A DNA stretch of 64,000 nucleotides, taken from the NCBI RefSeq assembly GCF_900104065.1, contig NZ_FNLC01000004.1, forward strand, positions 62,001-126,000, given 5' to 3'. This document shows, in pieces, positions 42,014 through 50,635 of this stretch (position 1 is its first letter; every line of letters begins with the position of its first letter). The stretch comes from Natronobacterium texcoconense (GTDB lineage: Archaea; Halobacteriota; Halobacteria; Halobacteriales; Natrialbaceae). Below the pieces are notes generated by a model that saw only the letters and a program-made list of their open reading frames with translations, made no database searches and was not told where the DNA came from. Made by a program: the position numbers and the translations under genes.

Positions 42014-43957
42014 TTACTCGTCGCCGAAGACGTCTCCGCCGTCTACTGCTGTTCGCTGTGATCCCGTCTGTGCCCGCCACAGCGTCGCGTACCGGCCGTC
42101 GGCCTCGAGTAGCTTCTCGTGATTGCCTCGTTCGACGATTTCGCCGTCGGCCATTACAAGGATCGTATCGGCGTCTCTGACCGTCGAAAGCCGGTGGGCG
42201 ATGGCGAACGTCGTCCGATCCTCGGTGAGCCGGTCGATCGACTGCTGGATGAGCAGTTCCGTCTTCGTGTCGACCGCGCTGGTCGCCTCGTCCAGAATCA
42301 GAATTTCGGGATCGGCCAGCACAGCGCGTGCGAGCGCAATTCGCTGGCGTTGCCCGCCAGAGAGCTTGATCCCGCGTTCGCCGACGCGGGTCTCGTAGCC
42401 GTCCTCGAGGTCGGTGATGAACTCGTGGGCCTGGGCAGCCCTGGCAGCCTCTTCGACTGCCTCGTCGGGTGCGTCGAAATGGCCGTACCGGATGTTGTCC
42501 GCGATCGTGCCGTCGAAGAGGAAGGTGTCCTGGCTCACGTAGCCGACGGCCGACCGGAGATCCGAGAGGGCGACCTCGCGGATGTCGTGGCCGTCGATCC
42601 GGATCGAGCCTTCCTGGACGTCGTAGAGCCGGAGCAGGAGTTTGATGATCGTCGACTTCCCCGCGCCAGTCGGACCGACGAGCGCGACGGTCTCGCCCGG
42701 TTCGGCCTCGAAGGAGACGTCCTCGATGACGGGTTCCTCGAACGCTTTCTCCTCGTCGTCCCCGACCGTCTTCCGTCCCTCCGCGTCGGCGTAGCTGAAG
42801 GAGACGTTCTCGTACTCGACGCGGCCGCGAACCGGCTCTATGTCGGCTGGATCGTCCGGATCGTCGATGGCGACCGGGATGTCCATCAGGCCGAAGATGC
42901 GCTCGCTCGAGGCCTTCGCGTTCTCGTACTGGTCGACGATGTTCGAGACCTCCGCGAGCGGGTCGACGATCCGCTGGGTGAGCATGAGGAAGACGACGAA
43001 GTCACCCACCGAGAGCGTCCCGGTGAGCGGCCCCGGCGCGGTTCCCGTCGCCAGCCAGAGCCCGCCGACGAGGAAGGTCGCGGCGAAGGCGACGCCGGCG
43101 AGCAACTCCATCCCTGGTCGGTAGACGTAGCTCAGCTTGAGCACGTCCATCGTCCGATCGAACAGGTTCTTCGAGGACGTGCGGACGCGACCGACCTCGT
43201 AGGACTCGCTCGAGGTCGTCTTCGTCAGCCCCATTCCGGCGATAGCGTTCTCGAGGCGAGTGTTCAACCGGCCGACGGCGGACCGCTGGCGGACGTACCG
43301 CGGTTCGACGACGCGCATGAACCAGATCGTAAACCCGACCATCGCCGGCACGGCAAACAGGGTGACGACGGCGAGTTGCCAGTTCAGGTAGAAGAGAACG
43401 GCCGTGATCCCGCCGACCATCACGATCAGTCGCGCGGAGTTCATGAGCGCGTTGTCGAGGAACCGCTCTAAGTTCTGGGTGTCGTTGTTCAGCACTGCCA
43501 TGACCTCGCCGGTCTGTTTTTCGTCGAAAAAGGACATGTCCAGCCGCTGCATCTTCCGGAAGGAGTCGACCCGGACGGTGTGCATCACGTCGTGAGCGAA
43601 CAAGTTGGCGGTGACGCCGTAGATCCAGGTGAAAACCGCCACCACGAGGAAGGCGACGATAATCGAGACGATGACGAACCAGAACTGGGCCATCTGCTCG
43701 GCCGGCAGCCAGGCGTCGGGTACGAGCGGCAACTCGAACGCCCCGGGGTTTTCGTTGAACACTGCGTCGATGGCGACCCCGAGCAACAGCGGTGGCACGA
43801 GACTCGCCATCCGTGCGACGAAGTTCGCGACCATCCCGGCCGTAAAGTACCCCAGTCGGCCGGGCGCATACTCACGGAACAATCGTATCAACGGCCGATC
43901 GACGTCCTCGCGGTAGGCGTCGAACGGCGTCTCGTCGTCGTTGGTACTCACTGCCAC
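42014..43957 (-). CDS. ABC transporter, fused permease and ATPase (ABCB/MsbA type)
   Basis: A 647-residue half-transporter exporter. Six membrane helices fill about residues 28-340; an ATPase domain follows with Walker A GPTGAGKSTIIKLLLRLYD near 427-445, signature LSGGQRQRIALARA near 535-548, and Walker B ILILDEATSAVD. It works as a dimer. An acidic insert (EGRKTVGDDEEKAFEEP near 385-401) between strands of the ATPase is notable. Substrate unknown; lipids or drugs are usual. It is convergent with lrp (19 bases between stops). Confidence 0.92.
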   Translation of the reverse strand: MAVSTNDDETPFDAYREDVDRPLIRLFREYAPGRLGYFTAGMVANFVARMASLVPPLLLGVAIDAVFNENPGAFELPLVPDAWLPAEQMAQFWFVIVSIIVAFLVVAVFTWIYGVTANLFAHDVMHTVRVDSFRKMQRLDMSFFDEKQTGEVMAVLNNDTQNLERFLDNALMNSARLIVMVGGITAVLFYLNWQLAVVTLFAVPAMVGFTIWFMRVVEPRYVRQRSAVGRLNTRLENAIAGMGLTKTTSSESYEVGRVRTSSKNLFDRTMDVLKLSYVYRPGMELLAGVAFAATFLVGGLWLATGTAPGPLTGTLSVGDFVVFLMLTQRIVDPLAEVSNIVDQYENAKASSERIFGLMDIPVAIDDPDDPADIEPVRGRVEYENVSFSYADAEGRKTVGDDEEKAFEEPVIEDVSFEAEPGETVALVGPTGAGKSTIIKLLLRLYDVQEGSIRIDGHDIREVALSDLRSAVGYVSQDTFLFDGTIADNIRYGHFDAPDEAVEEAARAAQAHEFITDLEDGYETRVGERGIKLSGGQRQRIALARAVLADPEILILDEATSAVDTKTELLIQQSIDRLTEDRTTFAIAHRLSTVRDADTILVMADGEIVERGNHEKLLEADGRYATLWRAQTGSQRTAVDGGDVFGDE

Positions 43958-44050
43958 GCCGGTATCGTTTCGAAACGTAAGTCTCCCTCGGTTCGTACCG
44001 GAATCCGTGAGTGTTCCGTTCGAGAACCAAATCTGCAGTGAGAGAACTCC

Positions 44051-44203
44051 TTAACTCCGGATGTACAGCACAGTTACGCCGATCACGAGGAACAGCAGTC
44101 CCCACCACAGCGAGTCGCCGGGCAGGACTTTCAGGATTAGGGTGACGATACCGGACGAAATCAGGGACCAGCCGAGTGTTGTCTGGAAGGCCATAGCCGG
44201 CAT
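44051..44203 (-). CDS. Small two-helix membrane protein
   Basis: A frame of 50 residues, MPAMAFQTTLGWSLISSGIV then TLILKVLPGDSLWWGLLFLV and ending VLYIRS. Two hydrophobic helices with a short polar turn. Small proteins of this kind are common in haloarchaea and usually unannotated. An ATG three codons on (44194) is an alternative start. Function unknown. Confidence 0.5.
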   Translation of the reverse strand: MPAMAFQTTLGWSLISSGIVTLILKVLPGDSLWWGLLFLVIGVTVLYIRS

Positions 44204-44528
44204 ACGACGGCGAGCACAAAAGGTCACCGGCTTGCCAGAAGCAACGGTGGGTGCGCTACTCGAGCGATACATTTCCGTCGACAGGCAGACACTTGCCAAA
44301 ATAATCTGTCGGCGAGCGAGCGGTTCGAAGAACCCGAGTGGAGCGCGGTTCGGAGCCCGAAGGGCGAGAACCGCGGAATGCGAACGGGCGGAGCCCGTGA
44401 GCGACGCCGTTCACCGCGAGCGCTTTCAGGCGCTCGCGGGTCGACGAGCGACGATCGGGAGCGAGGAGACTTTTGTACTAAATTTTGCCGAGGGCCGCCG
44501 TCGGCGGCCCGCAGAGCAAAATTTAGTC
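44204..44528. repeat. 325-base gene-free stretch with serial hairpins 3' of thermosome
   Basis: No gene is seen. It holds several inverted repeats: GCGGTTC / GAACCGC near 44346-44375, a 10-bp perfect stem CCGCGAGCGC / GCGCTCGCGG at 44414-44439 with loop TTTCAG, and a long palindrome at 44477-44527 with arms ACTAAATTTTGC / GCAAAATTTAGT around an inner GGGCCGCC-GTC-GGCGGCCC stem. The last begins one base from the thermosome stop, so it may end that transcript. The segment GGGAGCGAGGAGACTTTT resembles the element after hisH. Confidence 0.55.
44477..44527 (-). terminator. Large palindrome directly after thermosome stop
   Basis: Twelve-base outer arms and an eight-base inner stem make a strong hairpin immediately past the stop at 44529-44531. 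No long T-tract follows on the minus strand, so it could be an mRNA stabiliser or a mobile repeat rather than a classical terminator. Confidence 0.5.
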
Positions 44529-46193
44529 CTACATCATGCCGCCCATGCCGCCGCCCATGCCGCCCATGCCGCCACCGGGCGCGCCGCCTTGTTCGTCGTC
44601 GCCCTTGTCGGTCGACAGGTCACCGGCGGAGATGATGTCGTCGATTTTGAGGACGAGGTTGGCGGCTTCGGAGGCGGATGCGACGGCCTGTTCTTTGGCG
44701 TGGGCCGGTTCGACGACGCCTGCCTCGAAGGTGTCCTCGATGTCGCTCGAGAAGACGTTCAGTCCGGCCTTGACGTCGCCGTCTTCGTGGGCTGCACGGA
44801 GGTCGACGAGCGTGTCGATGGAGTCGAGGCCGGCGTTCTCGGCGAGCACGCGCGGGACGAGCTCGAGCGAGTCGGCGAACGCTTCGACGGCCAGCTGTTC
44901 GCGGCCGGAGACGGAGTCGGCGTAGTCACGGAGCCGGGAGGCGAGTTCGACTTCGATTGCGCCGCCGCCGGCGAGGACGCGGCCGTCGGAGACGGTCTGG
45001 GCGACGACGTCGAGTGCGTCGTTGACGCCGCGCTCGAGTTCGTCGACGACGTGGTCGGTCGAGCCACGAAGCAGGAGGGTGACGCCGTGGGCATCGTCGC
45101 CTTCGACGTAGAACATGCCGTCGTCCTCGTCGCGAGTGACGTCGCCGTGACCGAGGTCCGCGGCGGAGGCACTCGAGAGGTCGGAGACGATCGCCGCGTT
45201 GACGACTTCCGAGAGGAACTCGAGGTCGGACTTCTTGGCGCGGCGGACGGCGAGGATGCCTTCCTTGGCGAGGTAGTGCTGGGCGAGGTCGTCGATGCCC
45301 TTCTGGCAGAAGACGACGTCGGCACCGAGGTCGGCGATCTGCTGGACCTTCTCTTTGAGCTGTTCCTCTTCGCGGTCGAGGAACTTCTGGAGCTGGTCGG
45401 GGTCGGTGACCGAAACTTCGGTGTCGACGTCGGTCTCCTCGACCTCGATCGGGTCGTTCAGCAGGAGAATGTCGGCGTCTTCGGCCTCGACGGGCATGTT
45501 GTCGTGGACCGGATCCTTGTCGACGATGCCGCCCTCGAGGAGGTCGGACTCGTCGACGCTACGGCCGGTCTGGGTCTCGATGTTGAGGAACTCGAGGTCG
45601 ACGACGTTTTCGCCGGCGTCGTTCTCGACGGTGACGGCGCGGACGGCGTCGACGATCAGCTGCGAGAGGTGTTCCTTGTTGACCTCGGCGCCCTTGCCGG
45701 TCATCGAGGTCTCGGCGGTCTTGCGCAGGAGTTCCTCGTCGCTGGTGTCGATATCGGTGGCGATGTCGTCGATCTCTTCACGGGCCTGCTCGCTGGCGAG
45801 GTGGAAGCCCTTGATGATTGCCGTTGGGTGAATGTCCTGCTCGAGGAGGTCCTCGGCGTTCTTGAGGAGTTCGCCGGCGATCGCGACGGCGGTCGTGGTG
45901 CCGTCACCAGCTTCGTCTTCCTGGGTTTCGGCGACCTCGACGATCATCTCGGCCGTCGGGTTGTCGATGTCCATCTCTTCGAGGATGGTGACGCCGTCGT
46001 TGGTGATCGTCACCGATCCCATCGAGTCGACGAGCATCTTGTCCATCCCTTTCGGACCGAGCGTCGAGCGGACGGCCTCGGCGACCGCTCGCGCTGCGGA
46101 GATGTTGTAGTCCTGCGCGTCTTTGTCCTTGACGCGCTGGGAGTCCTCGCTCATTACGATCATCGGCTGACCCTGCTGCATTCGCTGGCTCAT
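44529..46193 (-). CDS. ths: Thermosome subunit (group II chaperonin)
   Basis: A 554-residue ATP-dependent chaperonin subunit that folds proteins inside a double ring. It has [20 protein letters not shown] near 34-53, the ATPase motif [15 protein letters not shown] near 88-102, [15 protein letters not shown] near 160, and a C-terminal Gly-Met tail ([14 protein letters not shown]), which lines the cavity. Start at [13 protein letters not shown]; an ATG five codons upstream is possible. The TATA box at 46221-46232 fits this start. Several paralogues are usual in haloarchaea and form hetero-rings. Confidence 0.96.
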   Translation of the reverse strand: MSQRMQQGQPMIVMSEDSQRVKDKDAQDYNISAARAVAEAVRSTLGPKGMDKMLVDSMGSVTITNDGVTILEEMDIDNPTAEMIVEVAETQEDEAGDGTTTAVAIAGELLKNAEDLLEQDIHPTAIIKGFHLASEQAREEIDDIATDIDTSDEELLRKTAETSMTGKGAEVNKEHLSQLIVDAVRAVTVENDAGENVVDLEFLNIETQTGRSVDESDLLEGGIVDKDPVHDNMPVEAEDADILLLNDPIEVEETDVDTEVSVTDPDQLQKFLDREEEQLKEKVQQIADLGADVVFCQKGIDDLAQHYLAKEGILAVRRAKKSDLEFLSEVVNAAIVSDLSSASAADLGHGDVTRDEDDGMFYVEGDDAHGVTLLLRGSTDHVVDELERGVNDALDVVAQTVSDGRVLAGGGAIEVELASRLRDYADSVSGREQLAVEAFADSLELVPRVLAENAGLDSIDTLVDLRAAHEDGDVKAGLNVFSSDIEDTFEAGVVEPAHAKEQAVASASEAANLVLKIDDIISAGDLSTDKGDDEQGGAPGGGMGGMGGGMGGMM

Positions 46194-46220
46194 AGTCAAG
46201 CGAATCATTGATTGTCCTTC

Positions 46221-46232
46221 TACATAAAAGTA
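46221..46232 (-). promoter_or_regulatory. Thermosome promoter TATA region
   Basis: On the minus strand TACTTTTATGTA lies 28-39 bases before the start. A second TATA-like CTTAAATATAGC (minus strand) is near 46368-46379, about 175 bases upstream, and could be a heat-inducible or alternative promoter; the same bases also read as a TATA box on the plus strand. Confidence 0.45.
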
Positions 46233-46394
46233 CTGCTCTTCGGGGTTCGTGTCGTTCGTCGACCGACGAATCTACAACGTCGAAATCGCCATAGTGCGTA
46301 CGAGTTGTACACTTGTATTGCGGTGTGGTACCGTCACTCGAGATCGTGTTCGCGGCCGGCCATTCCGCTATATTTAAGTGCGCTGGATTGTGGT

Positions 46395-47099
46395 TCAGGA
46401 TTCGATCGGCTCGAGCAGCGACGGTTCGTCCGTCGACGGATCATTGACTGCCCTCGAGACCGGGTACGCCCGCATCTCGTCCGCTGGATAGGGCTCGAGG
46501 AGGTCTTTCGGATCGTCCCCCATGAGCCACTCCCGTTCGTCACCGGGCTCGAGGATTACCGCCATCCGGTGGTGGAGATCCCCGACCAGATCGTTCGGTT
46601 CCGTCGTGACGACCGTGAACGTCTCGAGCGGGTCGTCGTCCCTGCCCGCATCCGCGCTGCCGCCGCCGAACGCCTCGAGTCCGGCCTGGGTCGTCTCCTC
46701 GTCGGGTTCCCAGCGCTCCCACAGCCCCGCCATCGCGAACGGTCGGTCGTCCTCGAGGGCGACCCTGTAGGGTTGTTTCCCGTCCTCGGTCTCGACCCAC
46801 TCGTAGAAGCCGTCCGCGGGCACGAGACATCTGCGCTGTTCGTAGGCTTCCCGAAAACTCGGCTTCTTGTTGATCGTCTCCGCACGCGCGTTGATGATCC
46901 CGCCAGTGTCGTCGTCGGCCCACGACGGAACCAGTCCCCACTCGAGGCGCTGGACTGTCTCGGGCTCGGCGTCGGTGATCACCGGCAGCCGCTGGCCGGG
47001 TGCAGCGTTGTAGCGGGGCGAGAACTCCTCCTCGAGGGTTGCGTCGAATCGTTCCTCGAGGTCGTCGGACTCGAGGGTGAGAGTGTACCGGCCGCACAT
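46395..47099 (-). CDS. SRAP-domain (YedK/HMCES) protein
   Basis: A 234-residue protein that should crosslink to abasic sites in single-stranded DNA. It begins MCGRYT, with Cys2 as the crosslinking residue after Met removal, and has INARAETINKKPSFREA near 68-84, CLVPADGFYEWVE near 90-102, and HHRMAVIL near 180-187, giving the conserved Asn, Glu and His. Cys2 must be N-terminal, which fixes the start at 47099 despite the longer open frame. An acidic insert (EAFGGGSADAGRDDD near 143-157) is typical of haloarchaeal adaptation. Confidence 0.92.
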   Translation of the reverse strand: MCGRYTLTLESDDLEERFDATLEEEFSPRYNAAPGQRLPVITDAEPETVQRLEWGLVPSWADDDTGGIINARAETINKKPSFREAYEQRRCLVPADGFYEWVETEDGKQPYRVALEDDRPFAMAGLWERWEPDEETTQAGLEAFGGGSADAGRDDDPLETFTVVTTEPNDLVGDLHHRMAVILEPGDEREWLMGDDPKDLLEPYPADEMRAYPVSRAVNDPSTDEPSLLEPIES

Positions 47100-47256
47100 G
47101 GGCGAAGTTTCGTGCTCCTCGGTCAAACGGATTCCGCTCGGCCCACGAAATGTACAGTTGTATTTCTGGAGGCTTATTGCACCCTCAGTCGATAGATTCC
47201 TCGCGTGCATTGATCGGTCCAAAGACATATACACACAACTCTAATTTCTGGAATCA

Positions 47257-47775
47257 ATGGTCGGGTTAGAACGAGGAACCGTCGAACTGGAGCCGTATCG
47301 AAAAGAATGGGTGGACCTCTACGAAGAGGAAGCAGAGCGACTACAGAATATTGCGAATGACTGGTTCCTCGATTTCGAACACATCGGTAGTACCGCCATC
47401 GAGGGGATGCTGGCGAAGCCGATAATCGATATCCTCGCCGTCGTCGAAACACTAGACGAAACGGAAGACCTCATATCCAGACTCGAAGACCATAAGTACG
47501 AATATCGCCCTGAAGACGTAGAAGGACGGCTCTTTTTCGCCAAAGGGCCACACACGAACCGCACGTACTACCTTTCGGTTACGGAGCGAGGAAGCGACTT
47601 CTACGAAGAGAAAATCGCCTTCAGAGATTATCTCCGCGACCATCCAGAAATCGCTGCCCAGTACTCTTCACTGAAGAAACGATTGGCCGAAACGTACCCC
47701 GAGAACAGAGAGCAGTATACCGCCGCGAAAGGCGACTTTATTCAGGACGTTCTCGAACGAGCGATGAATAGCTAA
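47257..47775 (+). CDS. GrpB-family (UPF0157) nucleotidyltransferase-fold protein
   Basis: A 172-residue protein. VELEPYRKEWVDLYEEEAER near 9-28, HIGSTAIEGMLAKPIIDILA near 42-61 and FRDYLRDHPEIAAQYSSLKK near 130-149 are the GrpB family hallmarks. The GST and D-x-D-like residues follow the minimal nucleotidyltransferase pattern. Its base composition is lower in GC and uses A/T-ending codons (AAA, ATA, GAA) more than its neighbours, suggesting later acquisition. The function of the family is not established; links to CoA enzymes and to drug-resistance enzymes have been proposed. Confidence 0.88.
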   Translation: MVGLERGTVELEPYRKEWVDLYEEEAERLQNIANDWFLDFEHIGSTAIEGMLAKPIIDILAVVETLDETEDLISRLEDHKYEYRPEDVEGRLFFAKGPHTNRTYYLSVTERGSDFYEEKIAFRDYLRDHPEIAAQYSSLKKRLAETYPENREQYTAAKGDFIQDVLERAMNS

Positions 47776-47815
47776 TCGCGTTGCTCGCGACACTTCCGAG
47801 TGTTAAGTACGAAAA

Positions 47816-47896
47816 CGCCAGGACTGGGATTTGAACCCAGAATCCCAAAGGGAACACGCTTTCCAGGCGTGCGCCTTACCGTTCGGCCATCCTGGC
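47816..47896 (-). tRNA. tRNA-Ser (anticodon GGA)
   Basis: On the minus strand the cloverleaf is complete: acceptor GCCAGGA / TCCTGGC with discriminator G, D-arm with GGCCGAACGGTAAGGC, anticodon stem CACGC / GCGTG with loop CTGGAAA (anticodon GGA), a long variable arm CCC-TTT-GGG typical of class II serine tRNA, and T-arm CTGGG-TTCAAAT-CCCAG. No CCA is encoded and no intron is present. It lies 41 bases after the GrpB gene stop. Confidence 0.96.
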
Positions 47897-47923
47897 TCGA
47901 GTAAACGTAACCACGTCGGTCGT

Positions 47924-48178
47924 TTAACTCTTACTTTTACTGTCGCCGCCGTGTGACTCGGTTTCGTCCGCCACGCGGCGTGCCGACCACGCGGCGATCC
48001 GGTGCTCGAGGGCGTACGCACTCACTGCCGTTGCCGCACCCACGAGGACGGCGACGGCACCGCCCTGCGTGATCGTCACCAGTGGCTCGACGACCAGGGC
48101 GTAGCCCTGGACCAGCACCAGAAACGCCATGAAGCCGACCGCGCCCCACAGGAGTGCAGATTTGGTGCGTGGCTCCAT
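47924..48178 (-). CDS. Small membrane protein, haloarchaeal hypothetical
   Basis: An 84-residue protein, MEPRTKSALLWGAVGFMAFL and on, with two hydrophobic segments (about 10-32 and 38-58) and a charged tail ending SHGGDSKSKS. The sequence between helices, VVEPLVTITQGGAVAV, looks conserved-like. It is nine bases downstream of ridA, on the same strand, so the two are probably co-transcribed. Function unknown. Confidence 0.65.
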   Translation of the reverse strand: MEPRTKSALLWGAVGFMAFLVLVQGYALVVEPLVTITQGGAVAVLVGAATAVSAYALEHRIAAWSARRVADETESHGGDSKSKS

Positions 48179-48187
48179 CGGTCGGCG

Positions 48188-48568
48188 TTACTCGACGGTC
48201 GCGATCGCTTCGATTTCGACGCCGACGCCCTTGGGGAGTGCGGCGACCTCGACGGCGCTACGGGCCGGGGGTTCGTCGTCGAAGTAGCTACCATAGGTCT
48301 CGTTCATCTCGTCGAAGTCCTCGATGTCGTCGAGGAAGACGCTCACCTTGAGCACGTCGTCGATGCTCGCACCTTCTTCCTCGAGGATGGCGGTGAGGTT
48401 GTCCAGGGCCTGTTCGGTCTGGGTCGCGATGGACTCGTCGTCGAGCAGGTCACCGTCGGGCGTCATCGGAATCTGGCCGGCGGTGAACATGACGTCGCCG
48501 TTGGTCGTCGCCTGGCTGTACGCGCCGACGGCTGCGGGAGCCTCGTCGGTTTCGATGATTCGTTTCAT
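48188..48568 (-). CDS. ridA: RidA-family reactive imine/enamine deaminase
   Basis: Clears 2-aminoacrylate and related imines made by PLP enzymes such as threonine deaminase (ilvA is at 51328-52539 in the same window). The 126-residue protein has AVGAYSQATTNGDVMFTAGQ near 15-34 and the active-site ARSAVEVAALPKGVGVEIEA near 102-121, including the key Arg and Glu. It normally forms a trimer. First ATG used. Confidence 0.92.
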   Translation of the reverse strand: MKRIIETDEAPAAVGAYSQATTNGDVMFTAGQIPMTPDGDLLDDESIATQTEQALDNLTAILEEEGASIDDVLKVSVFLDDIEDFDEMNETYGSYFDDEPPARSAVEVAALPKGVGVEIEAIATVE

Positions 48569-48740
48569 ACACGGGATGACTCTCCAACACGTCTTAAAAC
48601 CAGACGAAATCCAGTGCCAGGGTTAGATCGTCGAACATTCGCAAGCGGTTACCGAACTCGGTTGTCGTTTTGTCTCACCCGTGTTCCCTGTCGGAAAACG
48701 CCCGTCTGGGTTTATATGCAGGTCGTGAGCAGTGTCGGTA

Positions 48741-49631
48741 ATGCGATGGCTCCCGCTCGCGCGCGAGGAGTGTAAAGCCCTGCTCTCTACCAAGGGCGTC
48801 TGGCTGCTCGCGCTCGCGCTTCCGCTCTGGACGTATCGACCGGATTACACCGCCTGGGCGGAACTCGGTCCCGACATGACGATCGGGTTCGTCCAGTACA
48901 GTGCCGCGTTTCTGCTTCCGATCGCCGCGATCGCACTCGGATATCAGACGATCGTCGGCGAACGAACGTCCGGAAGCCTGCAGTTCGTCCTCGGACTCCC
49001 TCTCACGCGCGGTGACGTCCTTCTGGGGAAGCTCGTCGGGCTGACAGTCGGCATCGCGATCCCGATGCTGCTTGCACTCGGCCTCGTCACGCTCGTCGGC
49101 GTCGTCCGATTCGGCCTGTTCTCTCCACTGCGGTATCTCGCCGTAATTCTCGTCACGCTGGCGTATCTCGCGGTGCTCGTCTCGATCGTCGTTAGTGTCT
49201 CGGCATTGGCTGGCCGTGCGGCTACTGCTGCCGTGACGCTGTTCGTCGGCCTCTTCCTGCTACTCGAGTTTCTCTGGCAGATGCTATCACCGATGCTGTA
49301 CTCGCGGCTCACGGGCACCCCTGTCGATCCGTACGATCCACCGGCAGAGGGTGGACTGTTTCTTCTGGATCGCCTCTCGCCGGGCGGGGCGTACAACACT
49401 GTCACGAACGGGATTTTAGACACCGGCAACTCCGCGTGGCACTACTCGAGCGTCCTGAGCGAAATACAACCTAACGTCTCGTCGAACGCGCTCGTCGTCG
49501 ATACCGCGTTCGACCCGGGGACCGTCCCGCTGTATCTCCACGAAGCGGGTGGCCTGGTTATCCTCGCCGCCTGGGGGCTGGTACCGCTTGGAATCGCCTA
49601 CCTCCGTTTCGATCGCGGTGATCTCGTATGA
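48741..49631 (+). CDS. ABC-2 type transporter permease
   Basis: A 296-residue permease of six membrane helices (about 22-40, 53-75, 100-125, 135-160, 168-190 and 270-288), with TIVGERTSGSLQFVLGLPLT near 73-92, the cytosolic coupling element found in NatB/ABC-2 permeases. A long outer loop (about 200-260) lies before the last helix. It overlaps the ATPase gene by four bases (ATGA), so the two are translationally coupled. The ATG at 48741 is preferred to a GTG three codons upstream. Confidence 0.88.
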   Translation: MRWLPLAREECKALLSTKGVWLLALALPLWTYRPDYTAWAELGPDMTIGFVQYSAAFLLPIAAIALGYQTIVGERTSGSLQFVLGLPLTRGDVLLGKLVGLTVGIAIPMLLALGLVTLVGVVRFGLFSPLRYLAVILVTLAYLAVLVSIVVSVSALAGRAATAAVTLFVGLFLLLEFLWQMLSPMLYSRLTGTPVDPYDPPAEGGLFLLDRLSPGGAYNTVTNGILDTGNSAWHYSSVLSEIQPNVSSNALVVDTAFDPGTVPLYLHEAGGLVILAAWGLVPLGIAYLRFDRGDLV

Positions 49632-50635
49632 GTTCGAACGACCTCGACCCGGCCATCGACACCGATCGACTGACGAAACGCTACGGCTCCAAGGCAGCCA
49701 TCGAAGATCTCTCGCTCACCGTCGAATCGGGCGAAATCTACGGCTTCCTCGGGCCGAACGGTGCCGGCAAGTCGACGACGATCAACCTCCTGATGGACTA
49801 CGCGCGCCCGACGGAAGGTTCGTGTCGCGTCCTCGGGATGAATCCCCGCGACGACGTCGTCTCGGTCCACCAGCAGGTCGGCATCCTGCCGGACGGCTTC
49901 AGCGTCTACGAGAACCGGACCGGCCACGACCACCTGCGGCTTGTCATCGACACGAAACGGGCCGACGACGACCCGGAACGCCTGCTCGAGCGCGTCGGCC
50001 TCGCGGATGCGATCGACGACAAGGCGGGGAGCTACTCCCGCGGGATGCGCCAGCGACTCGCGCTCGCGATGGCACTGGTCGGCGAACCGGACCTGCTGAT
50101 TCTCGACGAGCCGTTCTCGGGGCTCGATCCCCACGGCGTCCGGACGGTCCGCGAGATCGCACACGCGGAGAACGACCGCGGCGCGACCGTCTTCTTCTCG
50201 AGTCACGTCCTCGGGCAGGTCGAACTCGTCTGCGATCGGATCGGCATCCTCCACGAGGGTCGACTCGTCGCGGAGGGAACGGTCGAGGAACTGCGAGCGA
50301 ACGCACCCGTTGCGACGGAACTCGAGTTAACGATCGATGGCGATTCCGATCGGGCACGCCGGACGGCGGCCGCAGTCGACGGCGTTACCGACGCGTTCCT
50401 GGACTCGCCGACAGATGCTTCGTCCGACGCCGATACTGCTGGCGGTCGACTGACCGAAACAGCGGCCGAGTCGATGACCGTCCACCTCGAGTCGCCGGAG
50501 CGACGCGAAGCAGTCGTCGCCGCGATCGAGGACGCCGGCATCCGCGTCGAGCGAACGAGCGTCGACGAGCCGTCGGTCGAGTCGCTGTTCGTCGCGTACA
50601 CCGACGACGGATCGAACGGAGGTGACCGAGAATGA
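49628..50635 (+). CDS. ABC-2 type transporter ATPase
   Basis: A 335-residue ATPase with Walker A GPNGAGKSTTINLLMDYARP near 44-63, signature SYSRGMRQRLALAMAL near 136-151, and Walker B LLILDEPFSGLDPHG. The part after about residue 225 is an extension rich in Glu and Asp with DSPTDASSDADTAGGRLTET and a small alpha/beta domain. It overlaps the permease and the following lipoprotein by four bases each, forming a three-gene operon. The substrate is unknown. Confidence 0.93.
   Translation: MSSNDLDPAIDTDRLTKRYGSKAAIEDLSLTVESGEIYGFLGPNGAGKSTTINLLMDYARPTEGSCRVLGMNPRDDVVSVHQQVGILPDGFSVYENRTGHDHLRLVIDTKRADDDPERLLERVGLADAIDDKAGSYSRGMRQRLALAMALVGEPDLLILDEPFSGLDPHGVRTVREIAHAENDRGATVFFSSHVLGQVELVCDRIGILHEGRLVAEGTVEELRANAPVATELELTIDGDSDRARRTAAAVDGVTDAFLDSPTDASSDADTAGGRLTETAAESMTVHLESPERREAVVAAIEDAGIRVERTSVDEPSVESLFVAYTDDGSNGGDRE

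Noticed and set aside
44061-46211. 716-codon open frame on the plus strand across the thermosome
   Set aside because: Antisense shadow of the chaperonin gene; no motif or start signal of its own.
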